Assembly (NCBI RefSeq): GCF_021184025.1
Contig: NZ_CP036537.1
Coordinates: 4,774,001 to 4,838,000, forward strand
Direction of reading: 5' to 3'
Source: Rhodopseudomonas boonkerdii
Lineage (GTDB): Bacteria > Pseudomonadota > Alphaproteobacteria > Rhizobiales > Xanthobacteraceae
DNA length: 64,000 nucleotides
Part shown: piece after piece, positions 27,955-35,919 of the stretch
How the letters are laid out: every line of letters begins with the position of its first letter
Numbering within the stretch: position 1 is the first letter of the stretch
The notes under the pieces: generated by a model
What the model saw: only the letters and a program-made list of their open reading frames with translations
Database searches by the model: none
Told to the model about the DNA's origin: nothing
Translations under genes and position numbers: made by a program

Positions 27955-28223
27955 GGCGGAGTGGGTTGCGTTCCGCGAGGGGCGGTGTGTCGCGTTCCGC
28001 CTGGGCGACCAGCAGCGCCAAACTACGGACCGCATTTCCAGTCAGGCTCTCAGCATGAGGGCTGAGCGTGGAATCGCGGGATCGGTTGAGCCGTTGCAAA
28101 ATCCGTCGGCCGAGCTTGCGGCATCGACGGAAGGATGGGCTGCGCTCCCGGCTTTCATTGCTCCCGCAGCTTTGCTAATTGACCAGTCAACCACAACGAC
28201 AAAGCTCCAGGAAACGTGCCACC
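27955..28223. other. Intergenic tail between repeat and amidohydrolase gene
   Basis: A 22-base stretch near 27985-28006 (GGTGTGTCGCGTTCCGCCTG...) is shared with the sequence flanking the second copy of the element. TTGAC CA GTCAA, a compact dyad, lies at 28179-28190 about 35 bases before the amidohydrolase ATG and may be an operator. Nothing else is recognisable. Confidence 0.4.
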
Positions 28224-29099
28224 ATGAAACTGCTCAATCCGGACGATCTGGTCGCCATCGACATCCACACCCATGCGGAGGAGCCGTGCGGCTGCCATGC
28301 GGATGACGGCTATGACGATTTCCAGGCGCGGATGGCGGAATATTTCAAATCCCCGCACAAGCACCCGCCGACCGTGGAGGAAACCGCGGCCTATTACCGC
28401 GCCAAGAACATCGCCGCGGTGATTTTCCCCGTCGATGCCGAGCGCGAGACCGGATTCCGCCGCTACAACAATTACGAGATGCTGGAGATCGCCCAGCAGA
28501 ACGCCGACGTCCTGATCCCGTTCGCCTCGATCGATCCGCACAAGGGCAAGCTGGGCGTGCGCGAGGCGAAGAAGCTGATCTCGGAATACGGCGTCAAAGG
28601 CTTCAAATTCCACCCGACCATGCAGGGTTTCTATGCCAATGACCGCATGGCCTATCCGCTCTATGAGGCGATCCAGGAAGGCGGCGCCATCGCGCTGTTC
28701 CATACCGGGCAGACCGGCGTCGGTTCCGGCATGCCGGGCGGCATGGGGATGCGGCTGAAATATTCCAACCCGATGTATATGGACGATGTCGCGGTGGATT
28801 TCCCCGACATGAAGATCATCCTCGCGCACCCTTCGTTCCCCTGGCAGGAAGAGGCGCTGTCGGTCGCGACCCACAAGCCCAACGTGTATATCGACCTCTC
28901 CGGCTGGTCGCCGAAATATTTCCCGCCGATCCTGGTGCGCTATATCAATTCCATCCTGCAGGATAAGATGCTGTTCGGGTCCGACTGGCCGGTGATCATG
29001 CCGGACCGCTGGATGGCCGACTTCGCCAAACTCGACATTCGTGACGAGATCAGGCCGAAGGTCCTGAAAGACAACGCACGGAAACTACTGGGTATATGA
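28224..29099 (+). CDS. Amidohydrolase-2 family (TIM-barrel decarboxylase/hydrolase-like)
   Basis: The 291-residue protein has the metal-site HxH of the family in AIDIHTHAEEPCGC near residue 14, the strand ending VKGFKFHPTMQGF with a His, MKIILAHPSFPWQEEAL, and LFGSDWPVIMPDRWMADF with the C-terminal Asp. This branch includes ACMSD-like decarboxylases and lactonases, and the reaction here cannot be fixed. ATG 28224 follows GGAAACGTGCCACC. The O-antigen ligase gene begins within its last four bases (ATGA). Confidence 0.88.
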   Translation: MKLLNPDDLVAIDIHTHAEEPCGCHADDGYDDFQARMAEYFKSPHKHPPTVEETAAYYRAKNIAAVIFPVDAERETGFRRYNNYEMLEIAQQNADVLIPFASIDPHKGKLGVREAKKLISEYGVKGFKFHPTMQGFYANDRMAYPLYEAIQEGGAIALFHTGQTGVGSGMPGGMGMRLKYSNPMYMDDVAVDFPDMKIILAHPSFPWQEEALSVATHKPNVYIDLSGWSPKYFPPILVRYINSILQDKMLFGSDWPVIMPDRWMADFAKLDIRDEIRPKVLKDNARKLLGI

Positions 29100-30346
29100 C
29101 GAAAGCCGATCTGCCTGAAAAACTCGCTGCCTCCCGGCAGATCGCCGCTATCGCCACCGCCTTCTTCCTGCCCTTCTCCACCAGCGGCCAGGCCATCGCG
29201 ATCTCCGTGTTCGCGGTGCTGGCTCTGCTGACACTGGATCGCCGGCGTTTCGCCGCCACCATGCGCCACCCGGCGGCGTGGCTGCCGGTGGCGCTGTTCG
29301 TGCTGCTGGCGATCGGCACGCTGTGGTCGCTGCAGCCGCTCGGCGGCGCCGTCAAATGGCTCGGTCCCTACGCGAAACTGCTGCTCATTCCGCTGGTGAT
29401 GGCGACGGCGGTATCCTCCCGCGAGGCGCTTCAGATCGCCTATGGTTTTCTTGCCGCCTGCATCCTCGTATTGGCGCTGTCATGGGCCGCCTTCCTGTGG
29501 CCGACCGGACCATGGGCCTGGTTCAAATCGCCGGGCGTGCCGTTCAAGGACAACGCGGTTCAATCGAGCTGCTTCGCGCTCTGCGCTTTCGGCCTCGCCA
29601 TCGGCGCCATGCATGCCTGGGCGACGGAGCGGCGCCGCGCCATCGCGATGATCGCGCTGGCGCTGCTGTTCTTTGCCGACATCTTCCTGATCTATCCGTC
29701 AAAAACCGGGGTCATCGCCTCGCTGGCGCTGCTCGGGCTGTTCGCGCTCCATGCCGGCGGATGGCGACGCGCCCTGATCATTGCCGCCGCGGCCATCGCG
29801 GTGATGGGGATCGCACTCGTCGCGTCGCCGCAGGCGCAGCGGCGCATCGCGGAGATATCGTCCAATATCGAAGCGGACAGCGGCAAGCAGCCCATCACCG
29901 GCGAGGCGATCTCGACGGGCGCACGCATCGACTTCTGGACCAAGGCCGTCGAATTCGTGAAACAGGCCCCGCTGACCGGCCATGGCACGGGCAGCATCCA
30001 GCCGCTGTATCAAAGCCTCGAAGCGACCCGGCCCTCCCCTTATGGCAGCGCCACGGCCGATCCGCATAACCAGACGCTGCACATCCTGCTGCAGGTCGGC
30101 CTCGTCGGCGCGGTGCTGCTATGGGCGATGTGGCTCACACATGCACGCCTGTTTCTCGCCCGCGACGTGGCCAGCATCTTCGGACAAGCCATCGTGCTGC
30201 AGAATGTGATCGGCGGCCTGTTCAACAGCCACATTTCGTCGGTGACGCAAGGCATGCTGTACTGCCTGGCGGTGGGCTTGTTCGGCGCGCTGGTCCTTCA
30301 TCGCAACGATGACGGTTCCACGGGACGTACCGCATACGCCCGATAA
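29096..30346 (+). CDS. O-antigen ligase/polymerase family membrane protein
   Basis: The 416-residue protein has about eleven hydrophobic segments and a periplasmic Wzy_C region (GARIDFWTKAVEFVKQAPLTGHGTGSIQPLYQS..., then ATADPHNQTLHILLQVGLVGAVLLWAMW) with the conserved Arg and the DPHN His. Such proteins join O-antigen to lipid A core or polymerise glycans. Its ATG overlaps the amidohydrolase stop, which is an odd partnership. A family 25 glycosyltransferase gene converges on it, so the two envelope-glycan genes sit together. Confidence 0.9.
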   Translation: MTKADLPEKLAASRQIAAIATAFFLPFSTSGQAIAISVFAVLALLTLDRRRFAATMRHPAAWLPVALFVLLAIGTLWSLQPLGGAVKWLGPYAKLLLIPLVMATAVSSREALQIAYGFLAACILVLALSWAAFLWPTGPWAWFKSPGVPFKDNAVQSSCFALCAFGLAIGAMHAWATERRRAIAMIALALLFFADIFLIYPSKTGVIASLALLGLFALHAGGWRRALIIAAAAIAVMGIALVASPQAQRRIAEISSNIEADSGKQPITGEAISTGARIDFWTKAVEFVKQAPLTGHGTGSIQPLYQSLEATRPSPYGSATADPHNQTLHILLQVGLVGAVLLWAMWLTHARLFLARDVASIFGQAIVLQNVIGGLFNSHISSVTQGMLYCLAVGLFGALVLHRNDDGSTGRTAYAR

Positions 30347-30404
30347 CCAGCGACATCGTCTGAGCGACTGACCGCGCGCCAGAGTATTTACGACCTCGAT
30401 AGAA

Positions 30405-30552
30405 CCGTGTCCCGGGCGCGCTGCAGCGTCAGGCGATGCGTCGCATCGCCGCCAACGCTGCTGCGCAGAACCGGGACCGTATCAGGCACCGTCGTTCGTT
30501 GCGGTCCCGGCTCTGCGAAGCGGCACTTCGCGCCGCATCGCGTCCGGGACAT
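30405..30552. repeat. CCCGGGAC-ended palindromic element, copy 1 of 4 (inverted orientation)
   Basis: It begins ACCGTGTCCCGGGCGCGCTG and ends GCGTCCGGGACA, with an internal GAACCGGGACCG...GGTCCCGGCTCTGCG pair. Read in reverse it matches the layout of 56848-56996 and 58321-58470. It lies between the convergent O-antigen ligase and glycosyltransferase genes. Confidence 0.8.
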
Positions 30553-30574
30553 AATTCATCACAGCAGAATTACT

Positions 30575-31300
30575 CTAATCCACAGCGCGGCCGGAGAGCC
30601 ACCGCCGCAGGTAACGGCGCTTGAATTTCTGGATCGCGAACTGAATCCGCAATTGCAGCCGCAGATGCTGCTTGCGCGACAGCGAGCTGGCGAACACGCC
30701 ATTGAGGCTGCCTTGCTCCGCCAGCGGGGGCTCCGGCCAGAGAAAAGGGATGCCCATGGCGGGATCGCCGAAATTGAAGGCGATGTCGATGGGTTCATCC
30801 ATCGGGTTGCGCGCCAGCCAGTCGAGCCGTGCGGCGGCCTCCGGCGCACCGAGCACATAGGCCTCCATGTTCCGGACGCGATTGCCCTCATAGACGAGCT
30901 GGCCCGGACGCAGCTGCGACGCCGGCGTGTAGAAATTGGTAGCGGCGCCCAGATGCAACACGCGCGGGCGCGGCCAGCGCTCAGCCTCGGCGAGCACCCG
31001 CTTCAACCGCTCGCAGAAATCCGGAACGAGGATCGCGTCGTCCTCGAAAATCAGAGCGAGATCCTGGCCCCGCTCGCGAATGCGTTGCATGGCGACGATA
31101 TGCTTCATCGCGCAGGATTTCTGCCGCAGCGTCAGATCGACACCCTCGGCGAAATAGGCCCGATCGACATCCGCGGTGATCTCGTCCGCGTCGAAATCGA
31201 GCACCCATTCGAACGCGATGCCGGCGCGGTCGAGCTCGCGCTGGATATGTTCCCTGCGCTCGGGCAACGACTTGGCGTGGATCACATAGGCCGGCAGCAT
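30575..31300 (-). CDS. Glycosyltransferase family 25 (LPS biosynthesis)
   Basis: The 241-residue protein begins MLPAYVIHAKSLPERREHIQ, the family 25 start. It contains FDADEI, SCAMKHIVAMQRIRERGQDLALIFEDDAILVPDF with the EDD metal/sugar-nucleotide motif, and LHLGAATNFYTPASQL. Family 25 enzymes add galactose or other sugars to lipooligosaccharide. It is cytoplasmic, with a basic C-terminus (QKFKRRYLRRWL). It lies beside the O-antigen ligase gene and likely serves the same envelope glycan. Confidence 0.88.
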   Translation of the reverse strand: MLPAYVIHAKSLPERREHIQRELDRAGIAFEWVLDFDADEITADVDRAYFAEGVDLTLRQKSCAMKHIVAMQRIRERGQDLALIFEDDAILVPDFCERLKRVLAEAERWPRPRVLHLGAATNFYTPASQLRPGQLVYEGNRVRNMEAYVLGAPEAAARLDWLARNPMDEPIDIAFNFGDPAMGIPFLWPEPPLAEQGSLNGVFASSLSRKQHLRLQLRIQFAIQKFKRRYLRRWLSGRAVD

Positions 31301-31542
31301 GAAGGAATTCCTGGATGCCGCGCCTCAGCAACAGGCACGGAAACGCCCGTATAGAGCCAAATCCGCCATGTGGGAATGTCCGACGCATGCCTTCCCTGCA
31401 GCCGCTACAGCCCCTCGATCAGGCCCTTGTGGGTCGGCAGCGCGCGCTGGGCCGCGCTGCCGTCGGACGTTCCCTGCGTCGGCGCCCCTTCACATCGACG
31501 CGAACATATGAGACGGCAAATGTCCTGCCGCAGAGACCTTCC

Positions 31543-32067
31543 ATGTCCCTTGAATCCGTCCGCGCCGATCTTGCCGCCAAGGCTCCCGATCTCACCATCA
31601 CCGTCACCGACCAAAGCTCCGCCACCGTCGCCCTCGCGGCCGAAGCGCTGGGCGTCGAGCCCGGGCAGATCGCCAAGACGCTGTCGGTGCGGGTCGGCGA
31701 GCGTGTCGTGCTGGTGGTCACCAAAGGCACCGCACGGCTGGACAACAGGAAAGCGCGCGAGGCGCTGGGCGGCAAGCCGCGCATGCTCGGCGCGGACGAA
31801 GTCGTCGCGCTCACCGGCCATCCCGTGGGCGGCGTCTGCCCGTTCGGGCTCGCGACGCCGCTCGCCGTCTATTGCGACATATCGCTGAAGGACTACGCCG
31901 AAGTCTGGCCGGCGGCAGGCTCGATCAACAGTTCGGTCCGCATCACCCCGGCGCGGATCGCGGAACTGACCGGGGCCACCTGGGTGGACGTCTCCCAGGC
32001 GCCGGGAGTGCCGGATCAGGCCGCCGCAGACGCGCCACGCGCCGAGAACGAATCGACTGCCGACTGA
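31543..32067 (+). CDS. YbaK/EbsC-type aminoacyl-tRNA deacylase
   Basis: The 174-residue protein has the YbaK-domain pattern. SATVALAAEALGVEPGQIAKTLSVRVGERVVLVVTKGTARLDNRKAREALGG carries the conserved Lys, followed by ALTGHPVGGVCPFGLATPLAVYCDISLKDYAEVWPAAGSINSSVRITP. These enzymes hydrolyse mischarged tRNAs (Cys-tRNA-Pro in YbaK); the exact specificity is unknown. ATG 31543 starts the domain, and the longer frame to 31315 has no domain support. The C-terminal 20 residues are unstructured. Confidence 0.88.
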   Translation: MSLESVRADLAAKAPDLTITVTDQSSATVALAAEALGVEPGQIAKTLSVRVGERVVLVVTKGTARLDNRKAREALGGKPRMLGADEVVALTGHPVGGVCPFGLATPLAVYCDISLKDYAEVWPAAGSINSSVRITPARIAELTGATWVDVSQAPGVPDQAAADAPRAENESTAD

Positions 32068-32524
32068 CGGTTCCGAAGCACAAACCAATTGCTTGCTGGG
32101 ACCCTGACAGGCCGCACATTGCTATTTCTGCGCGCCCCTCGACTTCGCCCGCGGGGGCCCCGATGTTCCGGACGATGCGGCAAAAATGCCGCCGAACGGA
32201 TATCGACCCATGCGCAGCAAAACTCCTGCCCCGACCTCGCAATCCTCCCGGGCATGGCGGATTCTGAGTGCGATGATCGCCGCCGCAGCCGCCGGCCTCA
32301 GCACCGCGGGCGTCTGATACAAGGCAAGCCGCCCGACCATCACGCAGCCTCCCGCATGATGCGCCCTCAGGTCTCAGCGCATCATTCCATCCTTGAAGGT
32401 ATTTAGCTAAATTCCCCCATCCGGCCGCGTCACGGCCTGCGCGTGGCGCCACGCGGTGGCAGCACACCATGCCGCGGGGATCGAACTTGCGCCCGATCAT
32501 GGCCGGTGATAGCCCGGTTGTACG
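32068..32524. other. Gene-poor stretch before the gntR-type gene
   Basis: These 457 bases hold one small possible gene (32210-32317) and the shared operator at the right end (32517 onward). A dyad-rich portion near 32430-32475 (CCGCGTCACGGCCTGCGCG, GGCGCCACGCGG) is visible. I see no terminator for the YbaK-type gene. Confidence 0.4.
32210..32317 (+). CDS. Possible 35-residue membrane peptide
   Basis: ATG 32210 opens a 35-codon frame (MRSKTPAPTSQSSRAWRILS then AMIAAAAAGLSTAGV) with a basic N-terminus and a small hydrophobic Ala-rich segment, resembling a short export or membrane sequence. There is no clear ribosome-binding site. It may be a chance frame or the remnant of a longer gene. Confidence 0.2.
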   Translation: MRSKTPAPTSQSSRAWRILSAMIAAAAAGLSTAGV

Positions 32525-32535
32525 ATGACCGGACA
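32517..32535. promoter_or_regulatory. Candidate GntR operator overlapping the gntR start codon
   Basis: GTTGTACGATGACCGGACA here differs by one base from GTTGTACGATGACCAGACA at 37043-37061 upstream of the TRAP receptor gene. The site includes the ATG of the regulator gene (32525). An 18 of 19 match in two regulatory positions about 4.5 kb apart is unlikely by chance. FadR-type GntR proteins commonly bind GT...AC sites of this size. Confidence 0.55.
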
Positions 32536-33307
32536 AGCTAAACATTCCGCGCGCAGGAACGGCAACGGCTCGACACGGCCTGGCTTGTTGCGACCGCTCA
32601 ATCCAGTGCGTCGCCGCACCGAGGAAGTGGTCGAGCGCATTGCAGCACAAATCATCGACGGCCAGTTGCCCGCCGGCGCGCGCCTGCCGACCGAGCAGGC
32701 GATGATGACCGCCATGGGCGTCAGCCGCACCGTGGTCCGCGAGGCGATCTCGGCGCTGCGCGCCCGCGGCCTCGTGACCACGAGGCAGGGCGCCGGCGCT
32801 TTTGTCAACAACGATGCCAACCGGCAGCCTTATGCCATCGATCCGGAGGGCCTCGGTTCCCTCGACAGCGTGATCGAAATTCTCGAATTGCGCACGGCCG
32901 TGGAAATGGAGGCCGCTGCCATTGCCAGCGAGCGTGCCACCGCGGCCCAGATCAAGGCCATCGCCAAAGCGGCGAATGTCTTCACCCGCGCCATCGCCAA
33001 GGGTGACCGCGCGATCAAGGAAGATTTCGACTTTCACTACGCCATCGCCGTCGGCACGCAGAATTCGCGCTTCGTGGGATTTCTGGAATTCCTCGGCGGA
33101 CTGATCATTCCGCGCCAGAGCATCCGCACCTTCGACGGCAAGGCGGAGCTGCAGACGCGTTATCTCGAAAGCGTCGAGAAAGAGCATCAGACGATCGTCG
33201 ACGCCATCGGCGAGCGCTCGCCGCGCAAAGCGCGCGAGGCGATGCGACGGCATCTGGTGAACGGCAAGGCGCGCTACAAGCAACTCGCGGATAAAGCGGC
33301 GCAGTAA
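32525..33307 (+). CDS. FadR-type GntR transcriptional regulator
   Basis: The 260-residue protein has a basic N-terminal extension, a GntR winged helix (IIDGQLPAGARLPTEQAMMTAMGVSRTVVREAISALRARGLVTTRQGAGAFV, about 40-90) and an FCD effector domain. The FCD domain is helical, with the metal/ligand residues in FDFHYAIAVGTQNSRF and EKEHQTIVDAI near the end. FCD regulators usually sense organic acids or sugar acids. The nearest downstream candidate target is the convergently placed TRAP transporter, whose receptor gene carries the same operator. Confidence 0.9.
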   Translation: MTGQAKHSARRNGNGSTRPGLLRPLNPVRRRTEEVVERIAAQIIDGQLPAGARLPTEQAMMTAMGVSRTVVREAISALRARGLVTTRQGAGAFVNNDANRQPYAIDPEGLGSLDSVIEILELRTAVEMEAAAIASERATAAQIKAIAKAANVFTRAIAKGDRAIKEDFDFHYAIAVGTQNSRFVGFLEFLGGLIIPRQSIRTFDGKAELQTRYLESVEKEHQTIVDAIGERSPRKAREAMRRHLVNGKARYKQLADKAAQ

Positions 33308-33315
33308 AACTGCCG

Positions 33316-33683
33316 CCCTCATGGTGAGGAGGCGCGCAGCGCCGTCTCGAACCATGAGGGCGGAGTTCCGCGGCCATCCTTCGAGACGCGGCCTGTGGCC
33401 GCTCCTCAGAGTCTGACTTATAAAGCGGCTTAGGGCGCTTTTCGGCTGCTTTTGCTCGGGACAATGCTGCGTTCAACTCAGTATCTCGCTTCTCCATCCC
33501 TCATCCTGAGGAGCCGCGCAGCGGCGTCTCCCTGCGAATGGCGTAGCCATTCGCAAGGGATGGCCGAAAAGGCTCCGAGCCAAGCCAGCTCATGGTTCGA
33601 GACGGCGCTCTCAGCGGCGCAATTGCGCCGCTAGGCCTCCTCACCATGAGGGGTGGTGTGTCGCGTTCCGCCTGGGAAGGATC
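33316..33683. repeat. Long intergenic element with terminal inverted repeats, copy 2 (interior inverted)
   Basis: The outer ends CCCTCATGGTGAGGAGG (33316-33332) and CCTCCTCACCATGAGG (33636 onward) are inverted copies. Compared with 27591-27954, the core (around 33420-33490) lies in the same direction, but the arms are exchanged. The CTAGCGGCGCAATTGCGCCG arm is on the right here and on the left there. The shared GGTGTGTCGCGTTCCGCCTG tail follows. This copy also carries an extra small hairpin GCGAATGGCGTAGCCATTCGC near 33534. Confidence 0.8.
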
Positions 33684-33692
33684 GAGCGCGGA

Positions 33693-34985
33693 CTATCTAA
33701 ATCCGAACGCGTGCGGCAGGGCCATGGAGAACCATGGCACATAGGTGACCAGCATCAGCACCGCGAACATCACCCAGTAGAACGGCCAGATCCCGCGCAT
33801 CACCTCGTCCACCGACACCTTGCCGATAGCGCAGCCGACGAACAGCGTGGTGCCGACCGGCGGCGTAAGCAGGCCGATGCCGAGATTGAGCAGCATGATG
33901 ATGCCGAAATGCACGGGATCGATACCGAAGCTCTTGACCACCGGCAACAGGATCGGCGTGCAGATCAATAGCAGCGGCGCGAGATCGAGCGCAGTGCCGA
34001 GGATCAGCAGCATGATGTTGAGCCACATCAGCAGCACATATTTGTTCGACGAAATGGCGACGAAGAAATCGGTCATCTTGGCCGGCATCTGCATCAGCGC
34101 CGCCACATAGCCGAAACAGGAGGCGGTCGCGACCAGCGTCAGCACCATCGCGACCGTCTGCAGCGTGCGATAGGTGAGCATCGGCAGTTCCGACCATTTG
34201 TAGTCGCGATAGATGAACATGGTGACGAAGAACGCCCAGACGCAGGCGACCGCGCCCGCCTCGATGGGCGTGAAGATGCCGGTGAGAATGCCGCCGAGCA
34301 CGATGATCAGCGTGACGATGCCCCAGGTGGCGTCGCCCAGCATCTTCAGCGCCTGCCTCAACGGCACCGGTTCGCCCTTCGGATGGCCGTCGCGATAGGC
34401 GAAATACAGGCACAGCAGCATGATGGCGAAGCCAAGCAGCAGGCCCGGCACGATGCCGGCGAGAAAGAGACTGGTGATCGACACCACGCCGCCGGTGGCG
34501 AGCGAATAGATCACCGCGTTATGGCTCGGCGGCACCATGATCGCCTGCACCGACGCGGAGATGGTGACATTGGTGGCGAAGACACGCGGATAACCTTTCT
34601 CCGCCATCTGCGGAATCATCACCGAACCGATCGCCGACGTATCCGCCACCGACGAGCCGGAGATGCCGGACATGATGGTGGTGGCGAGAATGTTCACCTG
34701 CGAAAGGCCGCCACGGATGCGGGTGAAGCCGACAAGCACGGCGGCGAGATCGACGAGGCGTTTCGCCATGCCGCCTTCCGCCATGATGGCGCCGGCGAGC
34801 ACGAAGAACGGCACCGTGAGCATCGACACCTTGCCGACGCCCGACGAGAGCTGCTGCATCACGGCTTCGACGGGAAGATCGATCCACAACGCCCCGACAA
34901 GCGCGGCCAGCGCCAGCGCAAAGGCGATCGGCATGCCGATGGCGAAGAAGAGGCACATGCTGAGCAGGAGAACGGCAATGTCCAT
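33693..34985 (-). CDS. dctM: TRAP transporter large permease (DctM)
   Basis: The 430-residue inner-membrane protein has the DctM pattern of about 12 hydrophobic helices, with FFVLAGAIMAEGGMAKRLVDLA, ILATTIMSGISGSSVADTSAIGSVMIPQM and LLILGTALDLAPLLLICTPILLPVVKSFGIDPVHFGIIMLLNLGIGLLTPPVGTTLFVGCAIG. It forms the sodium-driven transport unit with DctQ. A 226-base repeat-containing gap separates it from dctQ, which is unusual because these genes are normally almost contiguous. Confidence 0.95.
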   Translation of the reverse strand: MDIAVLLLSMCLFFAIGMPIAFALALAALVGALWIDLPVEAVMQQLSSGVGKVSMLTVPFFVLAGAIMAEGGMAKRLVDLAAVLVGFTRIRGGLSQVNILATTIMSGISGSSVADTSAIGSVMIPQMAEKGYPRVFATNVTISASVQAIMVPPSHNAVIYSLATGGVVSITSLFLAGIVPGLLLGFAIMLLCLYFAYRDGHPKGEPVPLRQALKMLGDATWGIVTLIIVLGGILTGIFTPIEAGAVACVWAFFVTMFIYRDYKWSELPMLTYRTLQTVAMVLTLVATASCFGYVAALMQMPAKMTDFFVAISSNKYVLLMWLNIMLLILGTALDLAPLLLICTPILLPVVKSFGIDPVHFGIIMLLNLGIGLLTPPVGTTLFVGCAIGKVSVDEVMRGIWPFYWVMFAVLMLVTYVPWFSMALPHAFGFR

Positions 34986-35015
34986 GGTGGCCTCAGAGTT
35001 TACCGAGCGTGACGT

Positions 35016-35174
35016 AGATCCCCTCGCCCCGCTCTTGCGGGGAGAGGGTTAGGGAGAGGGGCTCTTCGCTCCGCAAACACAGGAGATAAGGAGGGAACCG
35101 GGGCCTGCCCCTCACCCGCCCGGCTACGCTGCGCTCCGCCGGTCGAACTCTCCCCGCGCAGAGCGGGGAGAGGT
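35016..35174. repeat. Twin CTCCCCGC hairpins inserted between dctQ and dctM
   Basis: CCCTCGCCCCGCTCTTGCGGGGAGAGGG near 35020-35048 and TCTCCCCGCGCAGAGCGGGGAGAGG near 35150-35174 are two hairpins that share their stem with the pyk terminator at 18286-18316. Between them are CCTGCCCCTCACCCGCC and TACGCTGCGCTCCG, familiar parts of dispersed repeats. The composite fills most of the dctQ-dctM gap and could weaken read-through into dctM. Confidence 0.7.
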
Positions 35175-35211
35175 TAGGCTGAGCCATGATCGCCGGAGAA
35201 TGTGTCACCTC

Positions 35212-35778
35212 TCACTCCAGCGGCACATGGGCATCGCTGCCGTCCTGCGGCGGCGGGCCGATGGTGAGGCGTTCGATGACATAGAGCAGCATCATCGCGC
35301 CGGAGAGCGGGATCGGCAGATAGGTGACGCCGACGGAGAGCCAGGGAAATTCGTCGACCGAATTGCCCCAGGTGGTGTCCACCAAAGCCCCGCCCCAAAT
35401 CAGCATGAACAGCGCCATCGCGGCCATCAGCAGTTCGCTGATCAACGCCGCACCGGCACGCGCCTTCGGCGGCAGGAGGTTGGTGCCCACGGTCATGCTC
35501 ATATGAATGCGCTGGCGATAGCAGTTCGCCGCGCCGATGAAGGTGACGGCGACGGTGAGCAGCACCGCCAGCGGCTCCGGCCATGACGCTGCGCTGTTGA
35601 GAATGTAGCGGGTATAGACCGCCCAGGGGATGATGAACGAGATCAGCACCAGCGCGACGCAGGAGACGATGGCACCGGTCCAGTAGAGAACGTTCATCGC
35701 ACGGCGGAAAGCGAAAGCGGGGCCGCGTGTTGTTTCGGCATTGTCGCCGATCATTCTTTTGGAGATGGCTTCAGACAT
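35212..35778 (-). CDS. dctQ: TRAP transporter small permease (DctQ)
   Basis: The 188-residue protein has four hydrophobic helices (VLYWTGAIVSCVALVLISFIIPW, LAVLLTVAVTFIGAANCY, ALISELLMAAMALFMLIWGGALV, LSVGVTYLPIPLSGAMMLLYVIERL), the DctQ layout, with the conserved PEPLAVLLTV segment. ATG 35778 (MSEAISKRM) was chosen. An alternative 16 codons upstream at 35826 would lie inside the palindromic repeat. The promoter-proximal gene is dctP, with a repeat between the two. Confidence 0.9.
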   Translation of the reverse strand: MSEAISKRMIGDNAETTRGPAFAFRRAMNVLYWTGAIVSCVALVLISFIIPWAVYTRYILNSAASWPEPLAVLLTVAVTFIGAANCYRQRIHMSMTVGTNLLPPKARAGAALISELLMAAMALFMLIWGGALVDTTWGNSVDEFPWLSVGVTYLPIPLSGAMMLLYVIERLTIGPPPQDGSDAHVPLE

Positions 35779-35801
35779 ACGGACCTGTCCATACTCTCGA
35801 C

Positions 35802-35908
35802 TGTCATCGCCCGGCAGTGCGTGCAATTACGCGCTAGGACCGGGCGATCCAGTAGACTCGAAAGCTGCGGTGTTTACTGGGTCACCCGATCAAGTCGGGT
35901 GACGACAA
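35802..35908. repeat. TGTCATC-ended palindromic repeat, copy 2 of 3
   Basis: It begins TGTCATCGCCCGG and ends GGGTGACGACA, with GGCGATCCAGTAGAC and TTTACTGGGTCACCCG inside, matching the copies at 15161 and 52721. It lies between the dctP stop and the dctQ start, so it is part of the operon transcript. Confidence 0.75.
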
Positions 35909-35919
35909 GTGAAAAGCCA

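Noticed and set aside
27650..28140. Protein frames within the repeat element and its flank (for example 27680-28306)
   Set aside because: They arise from palindromic repeat sequence, with stop-free runs and no codon bias like the neighbours, and differ between the two copies.
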